Assembly (NCBI RefSeq): GCF_036417845.1
Contig: NC_090015.1
Span: 371,781-435,780, forward strand
Reading direction: 5' to 3'
DNA length: 64,000 nucleotides
Source of the DNA: Apteryx mantelli
Taxonomy: Eukaryota; Chordata; Aves; Apterygiformes; Apterygidae
The number at the start of each line of letters is the position of its first letter. Within the stretch, counting starts at the first letter, position 1. The notes under the pieces were generated by a model. That model was not told the origin of the DNA, ran no database searches, and saw only the letters and a program-made list of their open reading frames with translations. Of the stretch, positions 35,001-43,688 are shown piece by piece. The position numbers and the translations under genes are program-made.

Positions 35001-38000
35001 CGTGGTCTCCACGGTGGGCAGTCTTGGGGACGTCTCGGGGACGTGGTGTCCGCGGTGGCTGGTCTCGGGGACATCTTGGGGACACAGTGTCTGCGGTGGC
35101 TGGTCTTGGGGACGTCTCGGGGACACGGTGTCTGCGGTGGCTGGTCTTGGGGACATGGTGTCCGCGGTGGCTGGTCTCGGGGACGTCTCGGGGACATGGT
35201 CTCCGCGGTGGCCGGTCTCAGGGACGTCTCGGGGACACGGTGTCCGCGGTGGCCGGTCTCAGGGACGTCTCGGGGACGTGGTCTCCGTGGTGGCTGGTCT
35301 TGGGGACGTCTCGGGGACACGGTGTCTGCGGTGGCTGGTCTTGGGGACATGGTGTCCGCGGTGGCTGGTCTCGGGGACGTCTCGGGGACATGGTCTCCGC
35401 GGTGGCCGGTCTCAGGGACGTCTCGGGGACGTGGTCTCCGTGGTGGCTGGTCTCGGGGACGTCTCGGGGACGTGGTCTCCGCGGTGGCTGGTCGCGGGGA
35501 CACGGTGTCCGCGGTGGCCCCCTCACGGCCGTCCCCTCCCCGGCGGCAGGTGAAGCTGCGCTGCCGCAAGGGGATCCCGTCCTCGCTGCGGGCCAAGGCC
35601 TGGCAGCTGCTCTCCAACAGCAAGGAGCTCCTGGAGCGCAACCCGGGCCGCTTCGAGGTGAGGGGCGGGGCCTGCGGGGGGCGGGGCCCGATGGGGGCGG
35701 GGCCTGACGCCGCCCCCACCCCTGCCAGGAGCTGGAGCGGCAGCCCGGGGACCCCAAGTGGCTCGACGTCATCGAGAAGGACCTGCACCGCCAGTTCCCC
35801 TTCCACGAGATGTTCGCCGCCCGCGGGGGGCACGGGTGAGCGCCCGCCCCCCCACGACCGGCCACGCCCCCTCCCCGAGTGGCCACACCCCCTCCTGACC
35901 AGCCACGCCCCCTTCTGACTGCCCCCACCCCCCTTGGGTCAGACCCACCCCACTGAGATGACCCCACCCCCTGCAGGTGGCCCCGCCCCACTGGGGTGAC
36001 CCTGCCCCCTGCCCCTGCTGGCCCATCCCAACTGGCCCCGCCCCCCTCTGGGCTGGCTTTGCCCCCCCAACACACACCTGGAGGCTGGCTCCGCCCCCAG
36101 CATGGCCCCGCCTCCCCTTCCTGGCTCCCCCTCCCCCCCACCTACAGGCTGACCCCGCCCTTTCTGGGTTAGCCCCGCCTCCTCCAGGCTGGCTCCTCCT
36201 CCTCAGAGTTGGTTCCTCCCCCACTACAGGCTGGCTCCTCCCTGTCTGGAATGGCCCCACCCCCTCAGGCCACCACGCCCCCTGGCAGGCCCAACCCCAC
36301 ACTGGCCCCACCCCATGCTGACCCCACCCCACTGGCCACGCCCCTGTGACCCCTCCCCCATGACCCCACCCCCCCCGTTGGCAGGCGGCAGGACCTGTAC
36401 TGCACCCCCCCGCTAGCCCTGCCCCTGGCCCTGCTGGCCCCACCCCATGCTGGCCCCACCCCATGCTGACCCCACCCCCTGTGATCCCGCCCCCTGTGGC
36501 CCCGCCCCCGTGACCCCGCCCCCCCCCCGTTGGCAGGCGGCAGGACCTGTACTGCACCCCCCACTAGCCCTGCCCCCGGCCCTGCTGGCCCTACCCCACG
36601 CTGGCCCCACCCCATGCTGACCCCACCCCCACTGGCCCCGCCCCCCCCGTGACCCCGCCCCCCCGCTGGCAGGCAGCAGGACCTGTACCGCATCCTCAAG
36701 GCCTACACCGTGTACCGGCCCGACGAGGGCTACTGCCAGGCCCAGGCCCCCGTGGCCGCCGTGCTGCTCATGCACATGCCCGCCGAGGTGCCGCCCGGGG
36801 GGGGGGGCCGGACGCCTGGGCCCCGGGGGGGGGCGCTGGGACCTGGGGGGGGGCGCCCGGACACCTGGGCCCCAGGGCGGGGGGAACCTGCGCCTGGGGG
36901 GCGGTTACCTGGGCCTGGGGACACCCGGACACCTGGGCCCCGGGGGGGGGCTGGGACCTGGGGTGGGGGGGGGCGCCCGCACACCTGGGCCCCGGGGGGG
37001 GGCTGGGACCTGGGGGGGGGGTTACCTGGGCCTGGGGACACCTGGACACCTGGGCCCCGGGGGGGGGGCTGGGACCTGGGGTGGGGGGGGCGCCCGCACA
37101 CCTGGGCCCCGGGGGGGGGCTGGGACCTGGGGGGGGGTTACCTGGGCCTGGGGACACCCGGACACCTGGGCCCCGGGGGGAGGTGGGACCTGGGGTGGGG
37201 GGTGCCTGGATGCCTGGGCCCCAGGGCGGGGGGAACCTGCGCCTGGGGTGGGGGGTTACCTGGGCCTGGGGACACCCGGATGCCTGGGCCCGGGGGGGGG
37301 GCACCCAGGTACCTGGGACCCGGGGGGGGGAGAACGCCAGGACCCTGGCGGGGGGGGGGGGGCAAACGCTGGGGACCTGGGGTGCAGGGCAGGGGCAAAC
37401 ACCTGGGCCCCAGGGAGGGGGATGTTCCCGGACACCTGGGCCCCAAGGAAGTGTGGGGGGGGTGCTGCACACTTGGGCCCTGGTTGGGGGGAGACACCTG
37501 GGACCTGGGGGGCGGGGGGCAGCGTGGGGAATGCCCGGACGCCTGGGCCCCCTGCGCTGACCCCCCCTCCCCCCCCCCAGCAAGCCTTCTGGTGCCTGGT
37601 GCAGATCTGCGAGAAATATCTGCCCGGTTACTACAGCGCCGGCCTGGTGAGGGGGGGCCGGGGGGGCTGTGGGGGGGGCCATGGGGGCTATGGGGCTACT
37701 GCAGCGCCGGCCTGGTGAGGGGGGGCCGGGGGGGCTGTGGGGGGGCCATGGGGGCTATGGGGCTACTGCAGCGCCGGCCTGGTGAGGGGGGGCCGGGGGG
37801 GCTGTGGGGGGGCTATGGGGGTTATGGGGCTACTGCAGCGCCAGCCTGGTGAGGGGGGGCCGGGGGGGCTGTGGGGGGGCTATGGGGGTTATGGGGCTAC
37901 TGCAGCGCCGGCCTGGTGAGGGGGGGCCGGGGGGGCTGTGGGGGGGCCATGGGGGCTATGGGGCTACTGCAGCAGCGGCCTGGTGAGGGGGGGCCGGGGG

Positions 38001-41000
38001 GGGCTGTGGGGGGGCCATGGGGGCTATGGGGCTACTGCAGCGCCGGCCTGGTGAGGGGGGGCCGGGGGGGGCCATGGGGGCTATGGGGCTACTGCAGTGC
38101 CGGCCTGGTGAGGGGGGGCCGGGGGGGGCTGTGGGGGGGCCATGGGGGCCATGGGGCTACTGCAGCGCCGGCCTGGTGAGGGGGGGCCGGGGGGGGCCAT
38201 GGGGGCTATGGGGCTACTGCAGTGCCGGCCTGGTGAGGGGGGGCCGGGGGGGGCTGTGGGGGGGCCATGGGGGCCATGGGGCTACTGCAGCGCCGGCCTG
38301 GTGAGGGGGGGCCGGGGGGGGCTGTGGGGGGGCCATGGGGGCTATGGGGCTACTGCAGCGCCGGCCTGGTGAGGGGGGGCCGGGGGGGCTGTGGGGGCTA
38401 TGGGGGGCTGTGGGGTTACTGGCCGGTGAGGGGGGGCTATGGGGGGCTATAGGAGGTTGTGCATCGCCGTGCATTGCCGTGGGGCTCCGTGGGGCGCGCT
38501 GACCCCCCCATTCCCCCCCCCAGGAAGCAGTGCAGCTGGACGGGGAGGTGTTCGGGGAGCTGCTGCGGGGGCCTTGGGGGGCGGTGCAGTGCCGTGGGGC
38601 ACTGTGGGGCTCTGTGGGGCACGGTGCATTGCCGTGGGGCTCCGTGGGGCTCCGTGCATTGCCGTGGGATGCCGTGGGGCTCCGTGGGGCGCGCTGACCC
38701 CCATCTCCCCCCCCCAGGAAGCGGTGCAGCTGGACGGGGAGGTGTTCGGGGCGCTGCTGCGCCGCGCGGCCCCGGCCGCCCACCGGCACTTGCGGCGCTT
38801 CCGCGTGGACCCGGTGCTCTACCTGACCGAGTGGTTCATGTGCATCTTCGCCCGCAGCCTCCCTGGGCCGCCGTGCTGCGCGTCTGGGACATGTTCTTCT
38901 GCGAGGGTACGCGGGGCACGCGGGGGGGGACACGGGGACACGTGTGGGGGGATGCAGGGACACATGGGGACACGGGGACATGGGGACACACCAGGGACAT
39001 GGGGACACGGAGCCTCCCCTGGGCCGCCGTGCTGCGCGTCTGGGACATGTTCTTCTGCGAGGGTACGCGGGGCACGCGGGGGGGGACACGGGGACACGTG
39101 TGGGGGGATGCAGGGACACACGGGGATGCGGGGACACGGGGACACGGAGCCTCCCCTGGGCCGCCGTGCTGCGCGTCTGGGACATGTTCTTCTGCGAGGG
39201 TACGCGGGACACGCGGGGGGGGGACACGGGGACACGTGTGGGGGGACACGGGGACACACGTGGGGGGACGCAGGAACACACGGGGATGCGGGGACACGGG
39301 GACATGCAGCCTCCCCTGGGCCGCGGTACTCTGTGTCTGGGACATGTTCTTCTGCAAGGGCATGCGGGGACACGGGGACACGCGGGGACACAGGGACATG
39401 CGGGGACACGCGTGTGGGGACATGGGGACACAGGGATGCACTGGGGACATGGGGACACACCAGGCACACATGCACACAGACACATGTGCACACGGACACA
39501 CAAACGCGTGGACACACGGACGCGGGGATGCGCGGCTCCATGCAGCTGTCCCGTGTCCCATGGCCTCGGTGCGGCACCGCGTGTGGCCCGTGTCCCTGGG
39601 GCGTGTGTGTGTGGCCGACACACGTGTGCATGGCGCGTGCGTGTGGCTGACACGTGTGCGCGGCGTGTGCATAGCGTGTGCATGGCGTGTGCGTGTCCCC
39701 GAGGCACGTGTGCATTGCCGAGCTGCATGCATGTGGCATGCGCGTGGCGTGTGCATGGTGTGTGCGTGGCATGTGCGTGTCCCTGAGGTGTGTGTGCATT
39801 GCCGAGCTACATGTGCGTGGCGTGTGCATGGCGTGTGCGTGGTGTGCGCGTGGCGTGTGCGTGGCGCGTGCCCCCAAGGCGCGTGCGCGGTGCCGAGCCG
39901 TGCGCGCGCCGCAGGGGTGAAGATCATGTTCCGCGTGGGGCTGGTGCTGCTGCGCCGGGCGCTGGGCAGCCCCGAGAAGCTGCGGAGCTGCCAGGGCCTC
40001 TACGAGACCCTCGAGCGCCTGCGCGGCCTCCCCGCCGCCGCCCTCCACGAGGACGCCCTGGTGCACGAGGTGGGCGGCACGGGGGGGGGGACAGGGGGAC
40101 GGGGGGGTGATGGGGACACGGGGACGCCCTGGTACACGAGGTGTGCGGCATGGGGGGGGGGGACAGGGGGACGGGGGGGGGACAGGGGGACGGGGAGGGG
40201 GACAGGGGGACATGGGGACGCCCTGGTGCACGAGGTGTGTGGCGTGGGGGGGCACGGGGGGGGACGGGGACACGGGGGGGGACATGGGGACGCCCTGGTG
40301 CACGAGGTGGGCATTGGGGGGGGCTGCACAGGGACACATGGGGCCGCACGGGGATGGGAATAAATGGGGACCCGGCGTGCACAAGGATGGGATGCACAGG
40401 GATACGGGGATGCGCAGGGATACAGGGGTGCACTAGGAAATACAGGAATGCTCAAGGATGGGGATGCACAAGGATATGAGGATGCACGAGGACAGGGGTG
40501 CGCAGGGATACGGGGATGCACAGGAATGGGGATGCACAAGGATATGGGGATGCCCCAGGGACAGGATGCATGGGGACGTGGGAACGTGCAGGGATGCACG
40601 AGGAGGCCCAGGGATGCACAGGGATGTGTGGGGATGCACAGGGATGCAGAGGGATGGATGCACAGGGGCAGGGCTGCACGGGGACGTATGGGGCTGCACG
40701 GGGACACGGGGGTGCACAGGGACGGGATGCAGGGGGATGCGCGAGGATTCGAGGATGCGCAGGGATGCACAGGGATACGGGGATGCGCAGGGATGTGGGA
40801 ACGCGCAGGGAAGCACGAGGAGGCCCAGGGACAGGGCTGCACCGGGAAATACGGGGATGCGCAAGGACGGGGGTGCGCGGGGATGGATGGGGAGGCGCAG
40901 GGCTGCACGAGGGCGCGCGGGGCTGCACGCGGGGGGACGCAGCGGCCCCTGCCCCCCCCAGGTGACGTCGCTGCCGGTGACGGAGGCGCTGATCGAGCGG

Positions 41001-41990
41001 GAGAGCGGGGCGCAGCTGCGGCGCTGGCGGGAGACGCGGGGCGAGCTGCAGCGCCCGCCGCCCCGGCGCCTGCACGGGGCCCGCGCCATCCTGGAGGAGC
41101 GGCAGCGCCGGCCGCCCCCCGCCGGCCCCCCCGCGCCCCCCCCGGGCCCCGGGGGTGACCTGCCGCCCCGCCGCCCCGCGGACGGCTGCGCGGAGCGGTT
41201 GCACGGCGAGGAAGGGCGCACGGAGCGACCGCACGGCAGTGGGAAGGCGGAGGAGAGCGAAGAGCGGTTGCACGGGCCGGAGCAGCGCAAGGAGCAGTTG
41301 CACAGCGAGGAGACGTGCGTGGAGCGGCTGCACGGCGAGGAAGGGCGCACGGAGCAATTGCACGGCAGCGGGAAGGCGGAGGAGAGCAAGGAGCGATTGC
41401 ACGGGCCGGAGATGCATAAAGAGCGACCGCACAGCACCAGGAAGGCGGAGAAGAGCGAGCAGCAATCGCGCGGGCCGGAGCAGCGTAAGGAGCAATTGCA
41501 CGGCACCGGGAAGGCGGACGAGCACGAGGAGCAGCTGCACGGCGAGGAAGGGTTCACAGAGCGATTGCACGGGCCGGAGGAGCCTAAGGAGCGATTGCAC
41601 AGCACCGGGAAGGCGGAGGAGCCTAAGGAGCCTAAGGAGCGATCGGGCGGCAGCGGGCCGGCGGAGGAGCCGCAGCCCCCGGAGCGGCGGGTCAGGGCCG
41701 GTGCCGGTGCCGGCGAGGGCCGAGCGGTGGAGGCGGCGGAGGCGGCGCGGCAGGGGCAGGGCCGGGCGGAGGGAACGCGGCCGCGGCCGGCGGCCAAGGG
41801 GCTGCTGGAGAAGTGCCGGGAGCGGCTGCAGGGGAAGGCGGCGGCGGAGAAGGCGGAGAAGACGCCGGGCAAGCGGGAGCGGCGGCGGGCGGCAGCAGCG
41901 GCAGAGAAGGCGGCGGGGGCGGCTGGGGGCCGGGACCCCCCCGGGCCGCAGGGCCGGGACCCCCCCGGGCTGCACGACACCTACTTCTGA
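32070..41990 (+). CDS. TBC1D10B: TBC1D10B, Rab GTPase-activating protein
   Basis: TBC-domain RabGAP (in mammals acts on Rab3A, Rab22A, Rab27A and Rab35). Exons: 32070-33169, 33570-33669, 35550-35657, 35729-35835, 36673-36787, 37581-37646, 38718-38906, 39915-40069, 40962-41990. The start METGAP and the end HDTYF match the mammalian termini. Landmarks: [66 protein letters not shown], the arginine-finger motif in [17 protein letters not shown], the glutamine-finger motif in [91 protein letters not shown]. The N-terminal region has a 7-residue repeat (32.47-32.87 kb) and the C-terminal tail an ERLHG-rich charged repeat (41.19-41.65 kb) where mammals have KQEKERQ repeats. One base is missing in CTCCCTGG near 38860 relative to three tandem copies of the same exon edge. 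Confidence 0.96.
34015..35525. repeat. 41-bp minisatellite in TBC1D10B intron 2
   Basis: About 36 units with core GGTCTCGGGGACGTCTCGGG followed by GACGTGGTGTCCGCGGTGGCT; adjacent CGGTGG positions 34441 and 34482 are 41 bases apart. High similarity suggests recent expansion. Stop-free in several frames, so it produces long false ORFs on both strands. Confidence 0.9.
35850..36660. repeat. GGCCACGCCCCCT repeat with two partial copies of TBC1D10B exon 5
   Basis: GC-box-like CCACGCCCCC / GGCCCCACCCC words. At about 36380-36405 and 36532-36560 the block TTGGCAGGCGGCAGGACCTG repeats the acceptor and first 15-20 bases of exon 36673-36787 (CTGGCAGGCAGCAGGACCTG), each followed by TACTGCACCCCCC and then intron. 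The spacing is about 150 bases. Confidence 0.85.
36795..37560. repeat. GGACACCTGGGCCCCGGGGGG minisatellite (TBC1D10B intron 5)
   Basis: Units of about 50-100 bases with CCGGACACCTGGGCCCCGG, GGGCTGGGACCTGGGG and GGTTACCTGGGCCTGGGG. G-rich on the sense strand with many runs of four or more G, so G-quadruplex-prone. Confidence 0.85.
37647..38440. repeat. Donor-seeded minisatellite of TBC1D10B exon 6 (11 extra copies)
   Basis: Exon 37581-37646 ends CTACAGCGCCGGCCTG then GTGAGGGGGGGCCGGGGGGG. The last ~18 exon bases with this donor and about 45 intron bases (GCTGTGGGGGGGCCATGGGG) are repeated eleven times at 54-71-bp spacing, then once more in degenerate form near 38420. Each unit keeps a perfect GTGAGG donor. 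Confidence 0.95.
38450..38717. repeat. Acceptor-side copy of TBC1D10B exon 7 and flanking repeat
   Basis: At about 38515-38570 the acceptor and first ~40 bases of exon 38718-38906 recur (CCAGGAAGCAGTGCAGCTGG then ACGGGGAGGTGTTCGGGGA), followed by GTGCAGTGCCGTGGGGC units that also precede the real exon. The spacing between copy and exon is about 200 bases. Confidence 0.85.
38907..39365. repeat. Three partial copies of the 3' half of TBC1D10B exon 7
   Basis: Blocks at about 39010-39066, 39150-39203 and 39312-39362 repeat roughly 50 bases of exon 38718-38906 (reading [18 protein letters not shown]) with its donor, separated by GACACGGGGACACGTGTGG repeats. The copies read CTCCCCTGGGCC and are in frame; the exon itself reads CTCCCTGGGCC, one base short. 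Confidence 0.92.
39370..39910. repeat. GTGTGCGTGGC alternating purine-pyrimidine repeat (TBC1D10B intron 7)
   Basis: Words such as GGCGTGTGCGTGGTGTGC and GCATGTGGCATGCGCGTGGC form long alternating purine-pyrimidine stretches, with a higher-order block including TGCATTGCCGAGCTGCATG at two positions about 80 bases apart. Confidence 0.8.
40070..40310. repeat. Three partial copies of the 3' edge of TBC1D10B exon 8
   Basis: Exon 39915-40069 ends GGACGCCCTGGTGCACGAGG. The same edge with its GTG donor recurs near 40123, 40217 and 40288, separated by GGGGACAGGGGGACGGGG. Donor-type exon-edge amplification. Confidence 0.85.
40320..40940. repeat. GGGATGCACAGGGATACGG minisatellite (TBC1D10B intron 8)
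   Basis: Short degenerate units of 12-16 bases (GATGCACAGGGAT, GATGCGCAGGGAT), purine-rich on the sense strand. No coding evidence. Confidence 0.8.
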
Positions 41991-42089
41991 CGCAGGTGGG
42001 ACCCGGCGCCCCCCCCAGTGCCCCCCGGCCCATGTCCCCCCCCAGGGTCGGGGAGCCCCAGGGGCCCCCAGCATGAGTGGTTGCCTAGG

Positions 42090-42370
42090 TTGCCTTTGAT
42101 TGACAGCTCAGTTTCATTGGCAGCTGCCTTTGATTGACACCCCCATTTGATTGACAGCTGCCTTTCATTAACACGCCTGTCATCCTTTGATGGGCAGCTC
42201 ATTTTGATTGGCAGTTCATTTTGATTGACAGCTCCCCTTGATTGACAGCTTCCCTCCATTGACACGCCAGCCCGCCTCTGATTGACGGCTCCTCTGATTG
42301 ACGGCTCCTCCGATTGACAGCGCCGATGATTGACGGCTCCTGTGATTGACGGCTCCTGTGATTGACACTC
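42090..42370. promoter_or_regulatory. Tandem cluster of TGATTGACAG (PBX-MEIS/PREP-type) sites
   Basis: About a dozen GATTGAC words in 270 bases, four of them exact TGATTGACAG (about 42098, 42148, 42222, 42239), the known optimal site for PBX-MEIS/PREP heterodimers. Others are TGATTGACGG or TGATTGACAC. They lie 100-370 bases after the TBC1D10B stop and 1.3 kb upstream of CD2BP2. Function is inferred from motif only; it could equally be a neutral 15-17-bp minisatellite. Confidence 0.55.
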
Positions 42371-42599
42371 CTTGCCCGGTGCCCCCCCCCCGGGGCTGCC
42401 CGGACGTCTGGGTCCCTCTCCCCCCCCTTGCGCTTATTTAACGGGACAACACTGGAACGAGCCCCCCCGGCCCCCCTCGTTAGCGGCGCCTCGTTACCGC
42501 CGGCCTGGGGGGGGGCAGTGGGTTTGTTGCTTTGTTTAAAGAAAAAACAACTGAACAAGGTTAACAAAGAGCCCCCAAACGAGCGGCCCAGCCCCGAGT

Positions 42600-43070
42600 C
42601 ATCCTTGGAAACGGGGGGAAACGGGGGTTTGGGGAGGAAAGGGGGGTTTGGGGAGTCCCAGGCAGTTTGGGGGGATTGGGGGGGGGAGTGGGGGCCAGGA
42701 GGTGGGGGGGGCTCATGGAAATGGGGAGCTTTGGGGGGGAGAAGGGGGGGGAAAAGGGGGTTGGGAGGGTCCCAGGCTGTTTTGGGGGGTCCCCGGGGGA
42801 AATGGGCAGGAGGTGAGGGGGCTCATGGAAATGGGGGGTTGGGGGGGGAAAGGGGGGAGTTTGGGGGGTTCCTGAGGAAAACGGGGGCCAGAAGGTGAGG
42901 GGGGCTCAGAGAAATGGGGGTTTGGGGGGTCCCAGGCGGGTTTGGGGGTCCCCGGGGGAAATGGGGGGGTTCAGAAGGTGGGGGAAGATCAGGGAAATGG
43001 GGGATTTGGAGGGGAAAGGGGGTTTTGGGGGGGGCCCAGGGCCTCTGGGGGGGGGGAATTGGGTAGCGGC
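42600..43070. repeat. GGGGTTTGGGGGGTCCC G-rich minisatellite
   Basis: Units of roughly 60-130 bases with GGAAACGGGGGTTTGGGGGG and GTCCCAGGC. Dense G-runs on the plus strand, G-quadruplex-prone, immediately upstream of the CD2BP2 promoter. Confidence 0.75.
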
Positions 43071-43074
43071 CCCT

Positions 43075-43520
43075 TTAAGAGCTGCCCACACTCGCCGGCG
43101 TGGCCCTGAGCGGCGCTGAAGCCGCAGTCCTGCCCGGGTCTGACGCCGCTTCCGCCCGCCGTCACCCCCTGCCCCGGAAGTGCTCCCCCGCGGTAGCGCA
43201 GCGACCGGCGGCGCCGCGGGGTGAGCGGCCGCGCGGGGTCCGCGCGCGCGCAGCGGTTTCGGGGGTTCATTTGCATATTCAAATGAGGCGCCCCGCGGCG
43301 CCCCTGGGAGACCCCCGGGGGGGACGTTTTGGGGGCCCGAGGGGAGATCTAGAGTCGGGGGGAGCCGGGACCCCACAGCCAAGTCGGGGAGCCTCGGGGG
43401 GTCCCCGGGAGCGGTTGGGGGCGAGCGGCGCTGGGAGTCGCCGTGGCCTGCGGAGAAGGGGGAGTTTTAATATGGAAGTGGCGCCCCTGGGCTCATTTGC
43501 ATATGCAAATAGAGAGGTGT
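43075..43520 (+). promoter_or_regulatory. CD2BP2 promoter with paired octamer palindromes
   Basis: CpG-rich, non-repetitive segment. ATTTGCATATGCAAAT at about 43495-43510 is a perfect 16-base palindrome made of two inverted octamers; ATTTGCATATTCAAAT at about 43270-43285 is a near-palindrome. Both follow CTCATTTGCAT-like context and lie beside GCGCC-rich sequence, as does the single octamer at the SETD1A promoter. Octamers of this form bind POU proteins (OCT1/OCT2). Confidence 0.65.
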
Positions 43521-43688
43521 GTTGATGGGGAGCTAATGGGGGTGGCGATGGGGGCTCTGGAGCTGTTAATGGGGACGTAATGGGTCCATTAATGGGCTAA
43601 TGGGGGTTAATGGGGCCATTAATGGGGGGTAATGAGGGTTAATGGGTCGTTAACAGGGTCCCCGGTGTCCCCGTCCCCCCCAGGCACC

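Noticed and set aside
34012-35918. Long ORFs over TBC1D10B intron 2
   Set aside because: The array is intronic: exon 2 and exon 3 have clean GT/AG borders on either side and the array has a 41-bp period.
38515-38575. A separate coding exon reading [14 protein letters not shown]
   Set aside because: It is a truncated copy of the real TBC1D10B exon at 38718 and runs into repeat; including both would duplicate part of the TBC domain.
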